A stretch of DNA of 64,000 nt from CAADGY01 sp900696665 (GTDB lineage: Bacteria; Acidobacteriota; Terriglobia; Bryobacterales; Bryobacteraceae): the NCBI GenBank assembly GCA_035063885.1, contig JAPSFM010000017.1:1-64000 (forward strand), in the 5' to 3' direction. Shown piece by piece: positions 43,301 through 50,842 of the stretch; the first letter of the stretch is position 1; each line of letters opens with the position of its first letter. Made by a program: the position numbers and the translations under genes. The notes below the pieces were generated by a model. The model searched no databases. It saw nothing but the letters and a program-made list of their open reading frames with translations, and was not told the origin of the DNA.

Positions 43301-44319
43301 TTACCGGATTTCTCGGTTTTGGTGGGGAAGAGCTTGTTTACCGCCTGGGCGTCAACCTCAAGGAAGTTCGCGTACGATATCCCGAAGCGGTCAGCACGAC
43401 TTTGAATGCGGCCCTGAACTGGACGGGGACGGCCCGGCAAAGCCTGCTGTCGGGCACCGCCACCATCATACGCACTGGCTTTAATCCGCAAACCGACATC
43501 GCCGGGCTGCTGGCTTCCTCGGCACGGCCGGTACCTACGCCGACAAGCCCCAACGAATTTCTGCAAGGCATGCAGCTTGATATACACGTCGAGAACGCGC
43601 CGAACCTCATGCTTCAGACGTCTTACACGCAGGATCTCCAGGCGGATATCGACCTGCACGTTCGCGGCACAGGCACCCGCCCCGCACTGCTGGGACGTGT
43701 CACGGTGAGCGAAGGCGAGATCAATTTCTTCGGAAGCAAATATCAGATCAACCGGGGCGAGGTGAATTTTTTCAACCCGGTAAAGATCGAACCCGTGCTC
43801 GATATCGACTTACAGACCGAAGCCCGTGGCGTGACAGTGAATATCACTCTCTCCGGCACGCCTACCCGGATGAATGTCACTTATCGTTCCGATCCGCCGC
43901 TCGCGCCTTCCGACATCGTGGCGCTGCTTGCGGTAGGACGAGAGCCGAATGCTGCGCAGAATCTCGCTTCCAGCCAGATCGTGACCAACCAGAGCTTTCT
44001 CGCGACTGGCGCGAACACGCTGATCAGCCAGGCGATTGCCACGCCCGTCTCAAGCCGCCTTCAGCGTTTCTTTGGTGTCAGCAAGCTGAAAATCGATCCG
44101 ATGCTCACGGGTTTGGAAGGCACGCCGCAAGCGCGGCTGACCATTGAGCAACAAATCTCTCCGAACATCACGCTGACCTATGTGACGAATCTGACCGAAA
44201 CGCAGCAGCAGATTGTCAGGCTGGAGTGGGATTTCAGCCGGCAGTGGTCCGTTGTCGCGGTCCGCGACGCAAACGGAATTTTCGGCATCGACTTCAATTA
44301 TAAGAAGCGGTTCAAGTAA
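40312..44319 (+). CDS. tamB: TamB-family translocation/assembly protein (AsmA-like bridge)
   Basis: This 1335-residue protein has an N-terminal membrane anchor (residues about 8-30, 'ILFWAGGAVIVLVLGISIAAFFVL') followed by about 900 residues of beta-rich AsmA/TamB repeats forming a lipid-transport groove across the periplasm. The C-terminal DUF490/TamB domain has 'GRVTVSEGEINFFGSKYQINRGEVNFFNPVKIEPVLDIDLQTEARGVTVNITLSGTPTRMNVTYRSDPPLAPSDIVALLAVGR' and a barrel-like end ('FGIDFNYKKRF'). The start is GTG at 40312. TamB normally pairs with an Omp85 protein, which is the first gene of this operon. Confidence 0.9.
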   Translation: MRRPAKILFWAGGAVIVLVLGISIAAFFVLQSEWFYNKVRDRIVYEVERASGGTSQIGSFQIDWKTLTARVHGFVLHGTEPPDVPPLFRAEQIEVGLKIISLIKKDVDIASLIVDQPRIHILVDESGKTNIPAPKVRRTSTKSPIETILDLAVRDFRLNDGQMIYDSRTIPISVRGEDLHVHFTYNSAVPRYEGNVAFFRLNVDAPGFSPVAFTVDAALAMERNRLEISKARLGMGQTSVTLSGTVQDFRAPRAGFDFVADLSIPELAGPFKLPVEKRGTVAIRDGHASWTSEAGYLVTGKLTGRDLGFRRAGVNIPRAAFHADLRVSPRGLRLDDLHTTAMGGVFNGSLGFDEFERLRVAGEINGFLLSELTRVVSRPDLAWSGVVSGPVRVSGTLTGGGLRGVEVTGGFKVSPAEGPNPVHGSVEVTYSQRAGTLRLGSSSIEAGDTRIDFSGMLGDNLRVHLLSRDLTDLLPAIHMVSEEAPEQLPVELAAGGTAEFSGNVLGKLNALQITGRLQLTGFVVQNQRVDQLTAAFKVETDLARVHRLSVRRGDMVAVAQGEAGLENWRLTPDSTIHASASLEKAQLGTLLAEIGRKEPVDGTLRGSVDVSGTYGSPDTSIQTTIQNFRAWEETFDSVRADLSVTRGRVKLIAGRLQHGAARLDLVGTYDHPEDDWKNGKMHFQTSTKGFTLRQFKTVQRLGLQVQAAIGARAEGSADIVNGAFRLGSLNGEVSILDLMLEKERVGNIRLQAASKDGRLTVRTNAVLRRSKVEGNAEFRLAGDYPGKGRIRFTPLSFSTIQQLRSGQKNPLPFEGIIAGQTTFEGPLLKPDNLAGQVELTELRVWPNAGGALRTTADSKELSLQNDGPVVLNFRGKTLDVQRAVLTGKGTNLSASGGFSYQDKNPWNLGLKGSVDLSILEVFDRDIRSSGTMSVDASLKGSIADPQIFGQVRFTAASFYHEALPNGIDGLNGSIGFDRGRATIEEMKGTTGGGSVAVTGFLGFGGEELVYRLGVNLKEVRVRYPEAVSTTLNAALNWTGTARQSLLSGTATIIRTGFNPQTDIAGLLASSARPVPTPTSPNEFLQGMQLDIHVENAPNLMLQTSYTQDLQADIDLHVRGTGTRPALLGRVTVSEGEINFFGSKYQINRGEVNFFNPVKIEPVLDIDLQTEARGVTVNITLSGTPTRMNVTYRSDPPLAPSDIVALLAVGREPNAAQNLASSQIVTNQSFLATGANTLISQAIATPVSSRLQRFFGVSKLKIDPMLTGLEGTPQARLTIEQQISPNITLTYVTNLTETQQQIVRLEWDFSRQWSVVAVRDANGIFGIDFNYKKRFK

Positions 44320-44532
44320 GTACACTGTTCGCGGCAGCTTTGCAATCTGACGAGAGCTTAAACAGGCTTATGTTGCACTGAGGGCTTCTTTTCCCGTCCG
44401 GATTGGAGTATGCTGGCCTTCGAAGGAGGATGCCCATGCGGCCGGCGTCCGATCTCGCGCTCGCCGGGAGCGCTACCGCGCTCCTTACGCCGCTCCCCGC
44501 ATCCTGCAACGCCCGTCCCAAAGGAGCCTTGT
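44320..44532 (+). other. Leader region of the dCache gene with a strong internal Shine-Dalgarno
   Basis: This 213-base gap follows tamB. GAAGGAGGATGCCC is followed by ATG at 44434, opening a frame of 82 codons that overlaps the dCache start out of frame. The first 33 residues read plausibly (MRPASDLALAGSATALL...), but the rest is the dCache gene in another frame. A coupling leader or an artefact are both possible. No clear -10/-35 pair and no terminator with a T-run were seen. Confidence 0.3.
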
Positions 44533-45666
44533 ATGCATTCAGAAAAACTCGAAATCCGGATTCCGGCGTTGAAACTGCTGATCGCGGCACTGGTGTTGAT
44601 CACACCCATCTGCCTGGTTGGACTGATCAGCATTTCCAGGGCCGACCGGGCAGTAGCAACGACAGTGGGGACCCACTTTAGGGTATTCGCGGAAATCAGT
44701 GCCTCTGAAGTGTCGGGATTCATCCACGATTCGGTTATGGATGTTGGCGTAATGGCCATGCAATCTGACATCGTCGCCGCCGTGGTGGCGGCCAACAAGG
44801 CGTATGAAGGCAAGGCAGAAAGCACCATCGAGCGTGAGATTCAGAATACGGAGAAGATTTGGGCAACCTCAGCCGCTCAGCCACTGGTAAGCAGGATTCT
44901 GTCATCTCCCGCATCCAGGTCGCTTCGCAAACACAGGGAAATCGATAAGCGTTTCCTCCGTATGACCGTCACCGATGCCAGGGGCGTGACAGTCGCCGCA
45001 AGTCACAAAACCCTTGATTATTACCAGGCGGATGAAGAGTTCTGGCAAAACATCTACGCCGGCGGCCGGGGATCCATCAGCCTCACGGACGTTCTATACG
45101 ACTCTTTGACGAAGTCGCAATACATCGGTATTGGAGTGCCAATACTGGAAGAACAAAGCAACCGCTTCATCGGAGCGCTGGATGTTCTGCTCGACGTAAG
45201 TTCGATACTTCCTGTGGTGCAAAGGATGCAACTCGGACCGAGTTCCCGCCTGATGCTGGTGAAGGAAGATGGCACCGTCATCGCGTCGCCGCGGATCAAC
45301 CTGGCGATGAACATGAAATCCGCCGAGTATGCTGCGGTGAAGGACTCAGCCAGCACGGCCTCCGGTATCCATACTGGCTACGTTGTTGCGGACATGCCCA
45401 ACGGAGAAAAAGATGTAATCGGCTTCGCGGACACCGGTCTCAAAAAAGACTACGGCAATCTCGGCTGGATGGTGCTGGCCGCCCAGAACACTCGCGAATC
45501 GTTTGCTCCCGTGCGGGCGGTGGGCCGGTGGTTGGCGCTAATGTCTCTGTTGGGCTTGATCGCCGTTACGGTGTTCGGCGTCTATGTCTCGCTTCACAGA
45601 AAGAGCACCTACCCGCACGTAACCGCAACGGAAGGGCCCGGCTCGGTCCGGTCGGCCTCCGCGTGA
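44533..45666 (+). CDS. Membrane dCache sensor protein with no output domain
   Basis: This 377-residue protein has a membrane helix at about 13-37 ('LLIAALVLITPICLVGLISIS') and an external double-Cache domain at 40-330 ('VTDARGVTVAASHKTLDYYQADEEFWQNIYAGGRGSISLTDVLYDSLTKSQYIGIGVPIL', 'FIGALDVLLDVSSIL', 'LVKEDGTVIASPRINL'). A second helix follows at about 335-357 ('WLALMSLLGLIAVTVFGVYVSL') and only about 20 cytoplasmic residues. No HAMP, kinase, GGDEF or MCP domain follows. The ATG at 44533 has AAAGGAG upstream. It may act by partnering another membrane protein, or may be a ligand-binding receptor alone. Confidence 0.82.
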   Translation: MHSEKLEIRIPALKLLIAALVLITPICLVGLISISRADRAVATTVGTHFRVFAEISASEVSGFIHDSVMDVGVMAMQSDIVAAVVAANKAYEGKAESTIEREIQNTEKIWATSAAQPLVSRILSSPASRSLRKHREIDKRFLRMTVTDARGVTVAASHKTLDYYQADEEFWQNIYAGGRGSISLTDVLYDSLTKSQYIGIGVPILEEQSNRFIGALDVLLDVSSILPVVQRMQLGPSSRLMLVKEDGTVIASPRINLAMNMKSAEYAAVKDSASTASGIHTGYVVADMPNGEKDVIGFADTGLKKDYGNLGWMVLAAQNTRESFAPVRAVGRWLALMSLLGLIAVTVFGVYVSLHRKSTYPHVTATEGPGSVRSASA

Positions 45667-45703
45667 AAACCAACGCCGCCGAACTTTCCGATCCGGTCTC
45701 AGA

Positions 45704-45709
45704 TATAAT
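45704..45709 (+). promoter_or_regulatory. Candidate -10 box before the sugar isomerase operon
   Basis: TATAAT lies 75 bases upstream of the isomerase/epimerase start, in the 117-base gap after the dCache gene. The -35 region (near 45681) has no good TTGACA match. It would drive the isomerase/ThuA/oxidoreductase operon. Confidence 0.4.
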
Positions 45710-45783
45710 GATGCCTCGACACCGGAACATCGGACCTTGAGGTTTGTTTACGCGCTTCGGTTTTCCGCGTGCCGGCCGAAGAC

Positions 45784-46653
45784 ATGTTTGAGATCGGATT
45801 CCATACGGACGCGTTCAATTCGAGTTATTGGAACTTCGAACAGTGCCTCGCCTGGGCACAGCGAAACCAGATTCGTTTCATCGAGTGTGGGGCTATCGAC
45901 GGCGTAAGTTGGATCCATGGCCTGGGGTACCAGCCGCACGTCGCGCTTTGGGAAGACCCACTGCTGCTGCGGCGCAAGATGGACCGTTTCGGCGTCAGCT
46001 TCTCACAACTCGATGCCGCTTTCCCGCTTTCGCTTCCCGAGGGCGCAACGCTTGGGGTAGAGTATGTCCTGCATACTATTCGATGGGCGAAGCTGGCCGG
46101 ATGCCCGCGCGTGGATACGACGGATGACCGGAACAAGCCTTCCGGCATGACCGATCGGGAGGCAATCGGCCACATGCGGCGCATCTATTCGGAGATTGTG
46201 AAGATCGGGGAAGCATACGAGGTGGTTGTAAATATTGAGCCGCACGGATATTACACCACCAGGCCGGAGTTCATGGCCGAGATGCTCGGTTTTGTTGAAT
46301 CGCCGTATCTCGGAATGAATATGGACACCGGAAACACCTTCATAGCGGGTGAGAACCCGTTAGTTTTCATCGACCGCTTTCACGAGAAGATTACCCACGT
46401 ACACGTCAAGGATGTTAGCGCGTCGCTCGCAGCGGCTGCGCGCGGAGAACTCACCGGCATCGCCGTCAGCCATTGTGCGATCGGAGAAGGAGTAAACGCG
46501 GACAACATCCGGCGCTGTCTCGAGCTGCTGCGCGACCGCGGTTATGACGGGGTTCTGAGCATCGAGTGCGAAGGACAGGGAGGTCCTATGATCGAGCGTA
46601 GCCTCGAATGGGTCCGGCGAGTGGTGGCGGAAGTGGAGCAGGTACATGAGTAA
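45784..46653 (+). CDS. Sugar phosphate isomerase/epimerase (xylose-isomerase-like TIM barrel)
   Basis: This 289-residue AP-endonuclease-2-type TIM barrel binds metal and acts on sugars or inositols. Motifs are 'MFEIGFHTDAFNSSYWNFEQCLAWAQRNQIRFIECGA' (strand 1), 'VNIEPHGYYTTRPEFMAEML' and 'LGMNMDTGNTFIAGENPLVFIDRFHEKITHVHVKDV' with metal-binding Glu, Asp and His, then 'YDGVLSIECEGQ'. The ATG at 45784 is chosen because homologues start there; a GTG at 45769 is in frame. It overlaps the ThuA gene by 8 bases. Confidence 0.87.
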   Translation: MFEIGFHTDAFNSSYWNFEQCLAWAQRNQIRFIECGAIDGVSWIHGLGYQPHVALWEDPLLLRRKMDRFGVSFSQLDAAFPLSLPEGATLGVEYVLHTIRWAKLAGCPRVDTTDDRNKPSGMTDREAIGHMRRIYSEIVKIGEAYEVVVNIEPHGYYTTRPEFMAEMLGFVESPYLGMNMDTGNTFIAGENPLVFIDRFHEKITHVHVKDVSASLAAAARGELTGIAVSHCAIGEGVNADNIRRCLELLRDRGYDGVLSIECEGQGGPMIERSLEWVRRVVAEVEQVHE

Positions 46654-48106
46654 AGCTCTACTCACCGTTGGGCTGCTTGTTTCGCTGTATTCTGCCACGG
46701 CGGCCGAGCCGGTACGGGCGCTGATCATCACCGGTGAAACGGACCTCCCCTATCATGATTGGAGAACCAGCACGCCGTTTCTTCGAGAGGTATTGGAGCG
46801 AACAGGACGCTTTGTTGTCAAAGTGATCGAAGAGCCGCGCGCCCTCGACTCCGCGGCACTGTCGGGTTACGACGTTCTGGTTCTCAACTATAACGGCCCG
46901 CGCTGGGGAGAAAGAGCAGAAGCGGCCGTGGAGCAGTTCATTCGCTCCGGCAAAGGCATGATCGCGATTCACGGGGTCAGCTACGGCCCGTTCTACGGTC
47001 AAAACCTGAAGACGCGGCAAATGGCCGGCGATCCCTGGCCGGCTTATGCGGATCTTATGGGAGTGAGTTGGAAACTGGAGAACATCGGACACTCCCGCCG
47101 GCATGTCTTTCCCGTAAAGTGGGTGGATTCGAACCACCCTGTCGCTCGCGGCCTCGCACCCACGTTTCTGGCCAACGATGAACTGTATCACAAGATGGAT
47201 TTGAAACCCGGTGTCCATGTGCTTGCCTCCGCTTTTAGCGATACGAAGATGGGCGGCACCGGAAAGGAAGAGCCCATCCTCTGGACGACTGCGTTCGGGA
47301 AAGGCCGCGTAGTGCACATGACGCTCGGCCACGATCTTTCGGCGATGACGCAAACGGGCTTTGTCACGGCGTTCGCCCGTGGCGCCGAGTGGGCTGCCAC
47401 GCGCGAAGTAACACTTCCAGCGTCCATCAGCGCCCATCCGCGACTGGCAAGGGATGCCGTCCGCGTGCTGGCCGTAACAGGCGGCCATTCGTATCCAACA
47501 TCGTTTTATAGTGTCCTTGAAGGTTATTCCGATATCACGTGGTCTCATGCAACCAGTCAAAACCAGGCTTTTCGGGAGAACTTGAGGAGTCGTTTCGACG
47601 TGCTGGTGCTGCACGACATGCACGAGACGATATCTGACAAGGAACGGGCGAACCTTCAGGCCTTCGTCGAAGCGGGAGGCGGCATCGTCTCCATCCATCA
47701 CGCCATCGTCGACTACACGTCGTGGCCGTGGTGGTATGAAGCGGTAATCGGCGGGAAGTACTTTACAAAAGCCGTCGAGGGCCACGCAGCATCTTCATAC
47801 CGGGAAGGGGTAGAGGTGATTGCAAACCCGGTGCGTGCGATGAGCTCCCACCCGGTTCTGCGTGGAGTCGGTCCTATTGTCGCCACTGATGAGGTGTACA
47901 AGGGCATGTGGCATTCGCCGGGAATTTCCGTCCTGATGGAAACAGCGCATCCGGAAAACGACCGTCCTGTTGTATACCTTGGTCCGAATGCGAAAGTGAA
48001 GTCGGTCTATATTCAACTTGGGCATGAAAGCGAGACCTTTCACCATCCGGGTTACCGGCAACTGGTGCGCAACGGAATTCTCTGGGCGGCGGGACGCCTG
48101 AAATGA
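46646..48106 (+). CDS. Secreted protein with two ThuA (trehalose-utilisation-like) domains
   Basis: This 486-residue protein has a signal peptide at 1-20 (MSKALLTVGLLVSLYSATAA). ThuA domain 1 runs from about 25 to 250 ('RALIITGETDLPYHDWRTSTPFLREVLERTGRF', 'YDVLVLNYNGPRWGERAEAAVEQFIRSGKGMIAIHG'); domain 2 from about 270 to 480 ('RVLAVTGGHSYPTSFYSVLEG', 'FDVLVLHDMHETISDKERANLQAFVEAGGGIVSIHHAIVDY'). The fold is a class-I glutamine-amidotransferase-like one without obvious Cys catalysis. ThuA proteins act in disaccharide use, often beside Gfo/Idh/MocA enzymes. It lies between an isomerase and such an oxidoreductase. Confidence 0.88.
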   Translation: MSKALLTVGLLVSLYSATAAEPVRALIITGETDLPYHDWRTSTPFLREVLERTGRFVVKVIEEPRALDSAALSGYDVLVLNYNGPRWGERAEAAVEQFIRSGKGMIAIHGVSYGPFYGQNLKTRQMAGDPWPAYADLMGVSWKLENIGHSRRHVFPVKWVDSNHPVARGLAPTFLANDELYHKMDLKPGVHVLASAFSDTKMGGTGKEEPILWTTAFGKGRVVHMTLGHDLSAMTQTGFVTAFARGAEWAATREVTLPASISAHPRLARDAVRVLAVTGGHSYPTSFYSVLEGYSDITWSHATSQNQAFRENLRSRFDVLVLHDMHETISDKERANLQAFVEAGGGIVSIHHAIVDYTSWPWWYEAVIGGKYFTKAVEGHAASSYREGVEVIANPVRAMSSHPVLRGVGPIVATDEVYKGMWHSPGISVLMETAHPENDRPVVYLGPNAKVKSVYIQLGHESETFHHPGYRQLVRNGILWAAGRLK

Positions 48107-48122
48107 AGGCTTGGAGGAATCG

Positions 48123-49442
48123 ATGAAGAAGAAACACGAAGCCGGAGCATCGCGCCGGAAGTTCTTGAAGACCGCCACCGGCGCGGTTTCGGCGCTGCCG
48201 ATCGGCGCCAGCGCGTACGCGCAGGGGAGCGGCATAATCCGGGTTGGTGTTATCGGATGCGGAGGGCGCGGCACGGAAGCGGCGACCCAGGCGATGCACG
48301 CCGACAAGGGCGTCCGGATAGCCGCCATGGCGGACTTGCTGATGGAACGGGCGCAGGAAAAGCGCAATCTTATCCGGGTGAGGTATCCGGACCAGGTGAC
48401 TGCGGACGACGCGCATTGTTTCTCGGGCTTCGACGGTTATAAGAACGTTATTGAAAGCGTTGATGTGGTGATCATCGCTAACGCCGCCAAATTCCACCCT
48501 CTTCACATGATGGCGGCAATCGAAGCCGGCAAACATGTGTTTGTGGAAAAGCCTCATGCGATCGACCCGGCGGGATCGAAGGTAGTGCGCGCGGCCTGCG
48601 ATCTGGCGAAGAAGAAGAATCTCTGCGTGGTCTCCGGTTTGCAAAGCCGTTATCATCCCGGCTACCGGGAAACCATTCAGCGCATTCACGACGGAGCTAT
48701 CGGGGATATCATAGCCGTGGAAGAGAACTTTCTGCGGGCGCCCTATGTCCTTTACCCGCGAAAACCGGGTCTTTCAGAAGTGGAATGGCAGGGCAGCAAT
48801 CAATACCATTTCCACTGGCTGTGCGGCGACGATGTGCCGCAATCGTTGATCCACAATCTTGACCGTGCAAGCTGGGCGCTGCATAACGCCGCACCGCTGA
48901 AGTGTCACGGCATGGGAGGCCGCTCCACGCTGCGGGGCGAAATCTACGGCAGCGTGTTCGATCACCATGCCGTCGTATACGAATTCGCGAGCGGGGTCCG
49001 CATTTACGCATTCTGCCGCACCATACCGGACTGCTACAACGAGAACTCCAGTATCATCCTAGGCAGCAAGGGCCGCTGCAACGTAACGCGGATGACCATT
49101 GAAGGTGAAACGAAGTGGCAATACACCGGTCCCCGCACTTACTCGAGCCCCACCTCCAATCCTTACTTCATCGAGCACGCGGAATTGTTTAAAGCAATCC
49201 GCTCCGGAAGGGCCATCAACAACGGCGACTATATGGTCCGCAGCACGCTCATCGCGAATATGGGCCAGATCAGTTGTTACACGGGGAAAGAGGTGACCTG
49301 GGATCAGATCTCCACGTCGGACTTCTACTTCGCCCCGAAACCCGAAGATGTCCGGCCGGACATGGAAGCTCCGGTGAAGCCCGATGCAGAGGGAAATTAT
49401 CCCGTATTTATACCGGGCGTGACAAAGCTGCTCACAGCGTGA
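48123..49442 (+). CDS. Twin-arginine-exported Gfo/Idh/MocA oxidoreductase
   Basis: This 439-residue protein has a Tat signal 'SRRKFLKTATGAVSALPIGASAYA' at residues 10-33. Rossmann motif 'IRVGVIGCGGRGTEAATQAM' and catalytic 'HVFVEKPHAIDPAGSKVV' are present. The GH109-like C-domain is 'WHHHNQH'-less, with 'GSNQYHFHWLCGDDVPQSLIHNLDRASWAL'. The ATG at 48123 follows a strong GGAGG; a TTG at 48111 is in frame upstream. It belongs to the isomerase-ThuA-oxidoreductase operon and its end overlaps the converging ROK gene by 46 bases. Substrate is unknown. Confidence 0.9.
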   Translation: MKKKHEAGASRRKFLKTATGAVSALPIGASAYAQGSGIIRVGVIGCGGRGTEAATQAMHADKGVRIAAMADLLMERAQEKRNLIRVRYPDQVTADDAHCFSGFDGYKNVIESVDVVIIANAAKFHPLHMMAAIEAGKHVFVEKPHAIDPAGSKVVRAACDLAKKKNLCVVSGLQSRYHPGYRETIQRIHDGAIGDIIAVEENFLRAPYVLYPRKPGLSEVEWQGSNQYHFHWLCGDDVPQSLIHNLDRASWALHNAAPLKCHGMGGRSTLRGEIYGSVFDHHAVVYEFASGVRIYAFCRTIPDCYNENSSIILGSKGRCNVTRMTIEGETKWQYTGPRTYSSPTSNPYFIEHAELFKAIRSGRAINNGDYMVRSTLIANMGQISCYTGKEVTWDQISTSDFYFAPKPEDVRPDMEAPVKPDAEGNYPVFIPGVTKLLTA

Positions 49443-50674
49443 CACCGCCTCCCGGGTGCCGCTTTGCCGCCTGAACGGTGCCCTGACGCGAAGAGCGGAG
49501 AAAAGGCTGTCGCCACTGCTCCGATGATGGTTCCATCCGGGCTGAGAGATGAGGGGCGCAGTGTCAGCTCGTCGAAGTTGCGGAATACCCGGCCAGCCGG
49601 AAACTGCTGCCGGACGGCCGACACCACAAGCGGCCAGGCTTCCGTGATGACGCCGTCGATGATTACGGCGTCCGCGTCCAGTGCCCATACGGCATTCGCA
49701 ATACCGATGCCAAGGAAACGGCAACTCTCGGCGAGGGCGGCCATGGCTGCCGCATCTCCCTGCATCGCTAGGTGGCAGATGCGGCGTGCGCGCGCGGTGG
49801 TTTCACCGGTCTTTGCCGGAGACGGTGATCCGTTGAGTTGCGCGTAGCGTTCACAAAGCGCGGGATTGGATGCCAGCGATTCGAGACAGCCGGGACGGTT
49901 TTCACATCCGTCCCCCGGAGAATCAGCAATTACCATCTGGCCAAGCTCGCCCGCCGCCATGTGCGGTCCAAAGTACATGTGGCCGTCGAAGATCAGTCCC
50001 ACGCCGATACCTTCATCAACCTTTATGAATAGCATCGTGCGGCTGTTGTGGATGTCCGCCGGGCCATGCCGGTATTCCGCGAGTGCCGCGGCACGCACGT
50101 TGTTTTCAATTGCCACCGGACAGGCGATGCTCGCTTCCAGATATTCGCGGATGGCGATTCCTCCCCACGCCGGTGAGCTGCCTAGTTCCAGAACTCCGGT
50201 AGCGTTGTTTACAACACCGCGAACCGCCACTCCAACCCCTTCGAACATGTCCACCGCATGGCACCGCCGGATAGCTTCAATGTGCTCGGAAACAAGATCC
50301 AGCGTCTTCAACGGGTTCTCCGGAGTTAAAAACGAGCGGTCTTCTAGAATGCGGCCGCCAAGCGTCCCGACGGAGACGCGGGTTTCCCAACTCTGGATCT
50401 CCACCCCGATCGCGTGTACCCCGGACTGATTCAGTTCCAGCCGTTTGCCCGGGCGCCCTCCGGTAGAATTTTCAACGCCGCATTCGATGACAAGCTGCTC
50501 GCGAATCAGGTCACCGACGATTCTTGAAACGGTGCCTTCAGAGAGTCCGGTTTGCCTTGCAAGATCAGCCCGCGAGATCTGCTGCTGCTTATCGAGCAAC
50601 TGTAGAACGGTGGCGCGGTTTGCACCCCGCATGTGCTGCAGCGCAAGCCCGCGGAGCCTGCCGCCTTTTCGCAT
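49397..50674 (-). CDS. ROK-family transcriptional repressor (NagC/XylR-like)
   Basis: In this 425-residue protein the N-terminal winged HTH (about 15-75) reads 'ANRATVLQLLDKQQQISRADLARQTGLSEGTVSRIVGDLIREQLVIECG'. The ROK sugar-kinase-like domain has 'GIGVGLIFDGHMYFGPHMAAGELGQMVIADSPGDGCENRPGCLESLASNPAL', with the GE.G and C.N..GC.E.. zinc motif nearly intact. ROK repressors release DNA on sugar binding. It is divergent from the Oar-like transporter gene, its probable target. The last about 15 residues overlap the oxidoreductase gene on the other strand. Confidence 0.9.
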   Translation of the reverse strand: MRKGGRLRGLALQHMRGANRATVLQLLDKQQQISRADLARQTGLSEGTVSRIVGDLIREQLVIECGVENSTGGRPGKRLELNQSGVHAIGVEIQSWETRVSVGTLGGRILEDRSFLTPENPLKTLDLVSEHIEAIRRCHAVDMFEGVGVAVRGVVNNATGVLELGSSPAWGGIAIREYLEASIACPVAIENNVRAAALAEYRHGPADIHNSRTMLFIKVDEGIGVGLIFDGHMYFGPHMAAGELGQMVIADSPGDGCENRPGCLESLASNPALCERYAQLNGSPSPAKTGETTARARRICHLAMQGDAAAMAALAESCRFLGIGIANAVWALDADAVIIDGVITEAWPLVVSAVRQQFPAGRVFRNFDELTLRPSSLSPDGTIIGAVATAFSPLFASGHRSGGKAAPGRRCHAVSSFVTPGINTG

Positions 50675-50725
50675 GATGAACAGCCTACTTAATTATGAGA
50701 CAAAAGTAAATGCTTCCCTGATGGC

Positions 50726-50754
50726 TTGACACCCAAAATCAGCGTATCTATACT
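50726..50754 (+). promoter_or_regulatory. Near-consensus sigma-70 promoter for the transporter operon
   Basis: TTGACA (50726-50731), a 17-base spacer and TATACT (50749-50754) match the sigma-70 consensus at 11 of 12 positions with ideal spacing. Transcription would start at about 50761, giving a leader of about 80 bases; the RBS AGGGG lies at 50831-50835. The strong promoter lies in the 168-base gap divergent from the ROK repressor, so repression by that protein is a likely control point. AT-rich palindromic TTAATTA (50690-50696) is a candidate operator core. Confidence 0.75.
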
Positions 50755-50842
50755 CCAAGCAACTCGTGCAGTAGGTGGAAATTGCCGTTCGTGCGACTGG
50801 CAAGTAAAGGCGCTTTGAACCAAACAGATCAGGGGTGCGGTC

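Noticed and set aside
50678..50689. A 12-base string GAACAGCCTACT also present near 62786
   Set aside because: Many 12-base matches are expected by chance in 64 kb, and the two sites share no context.
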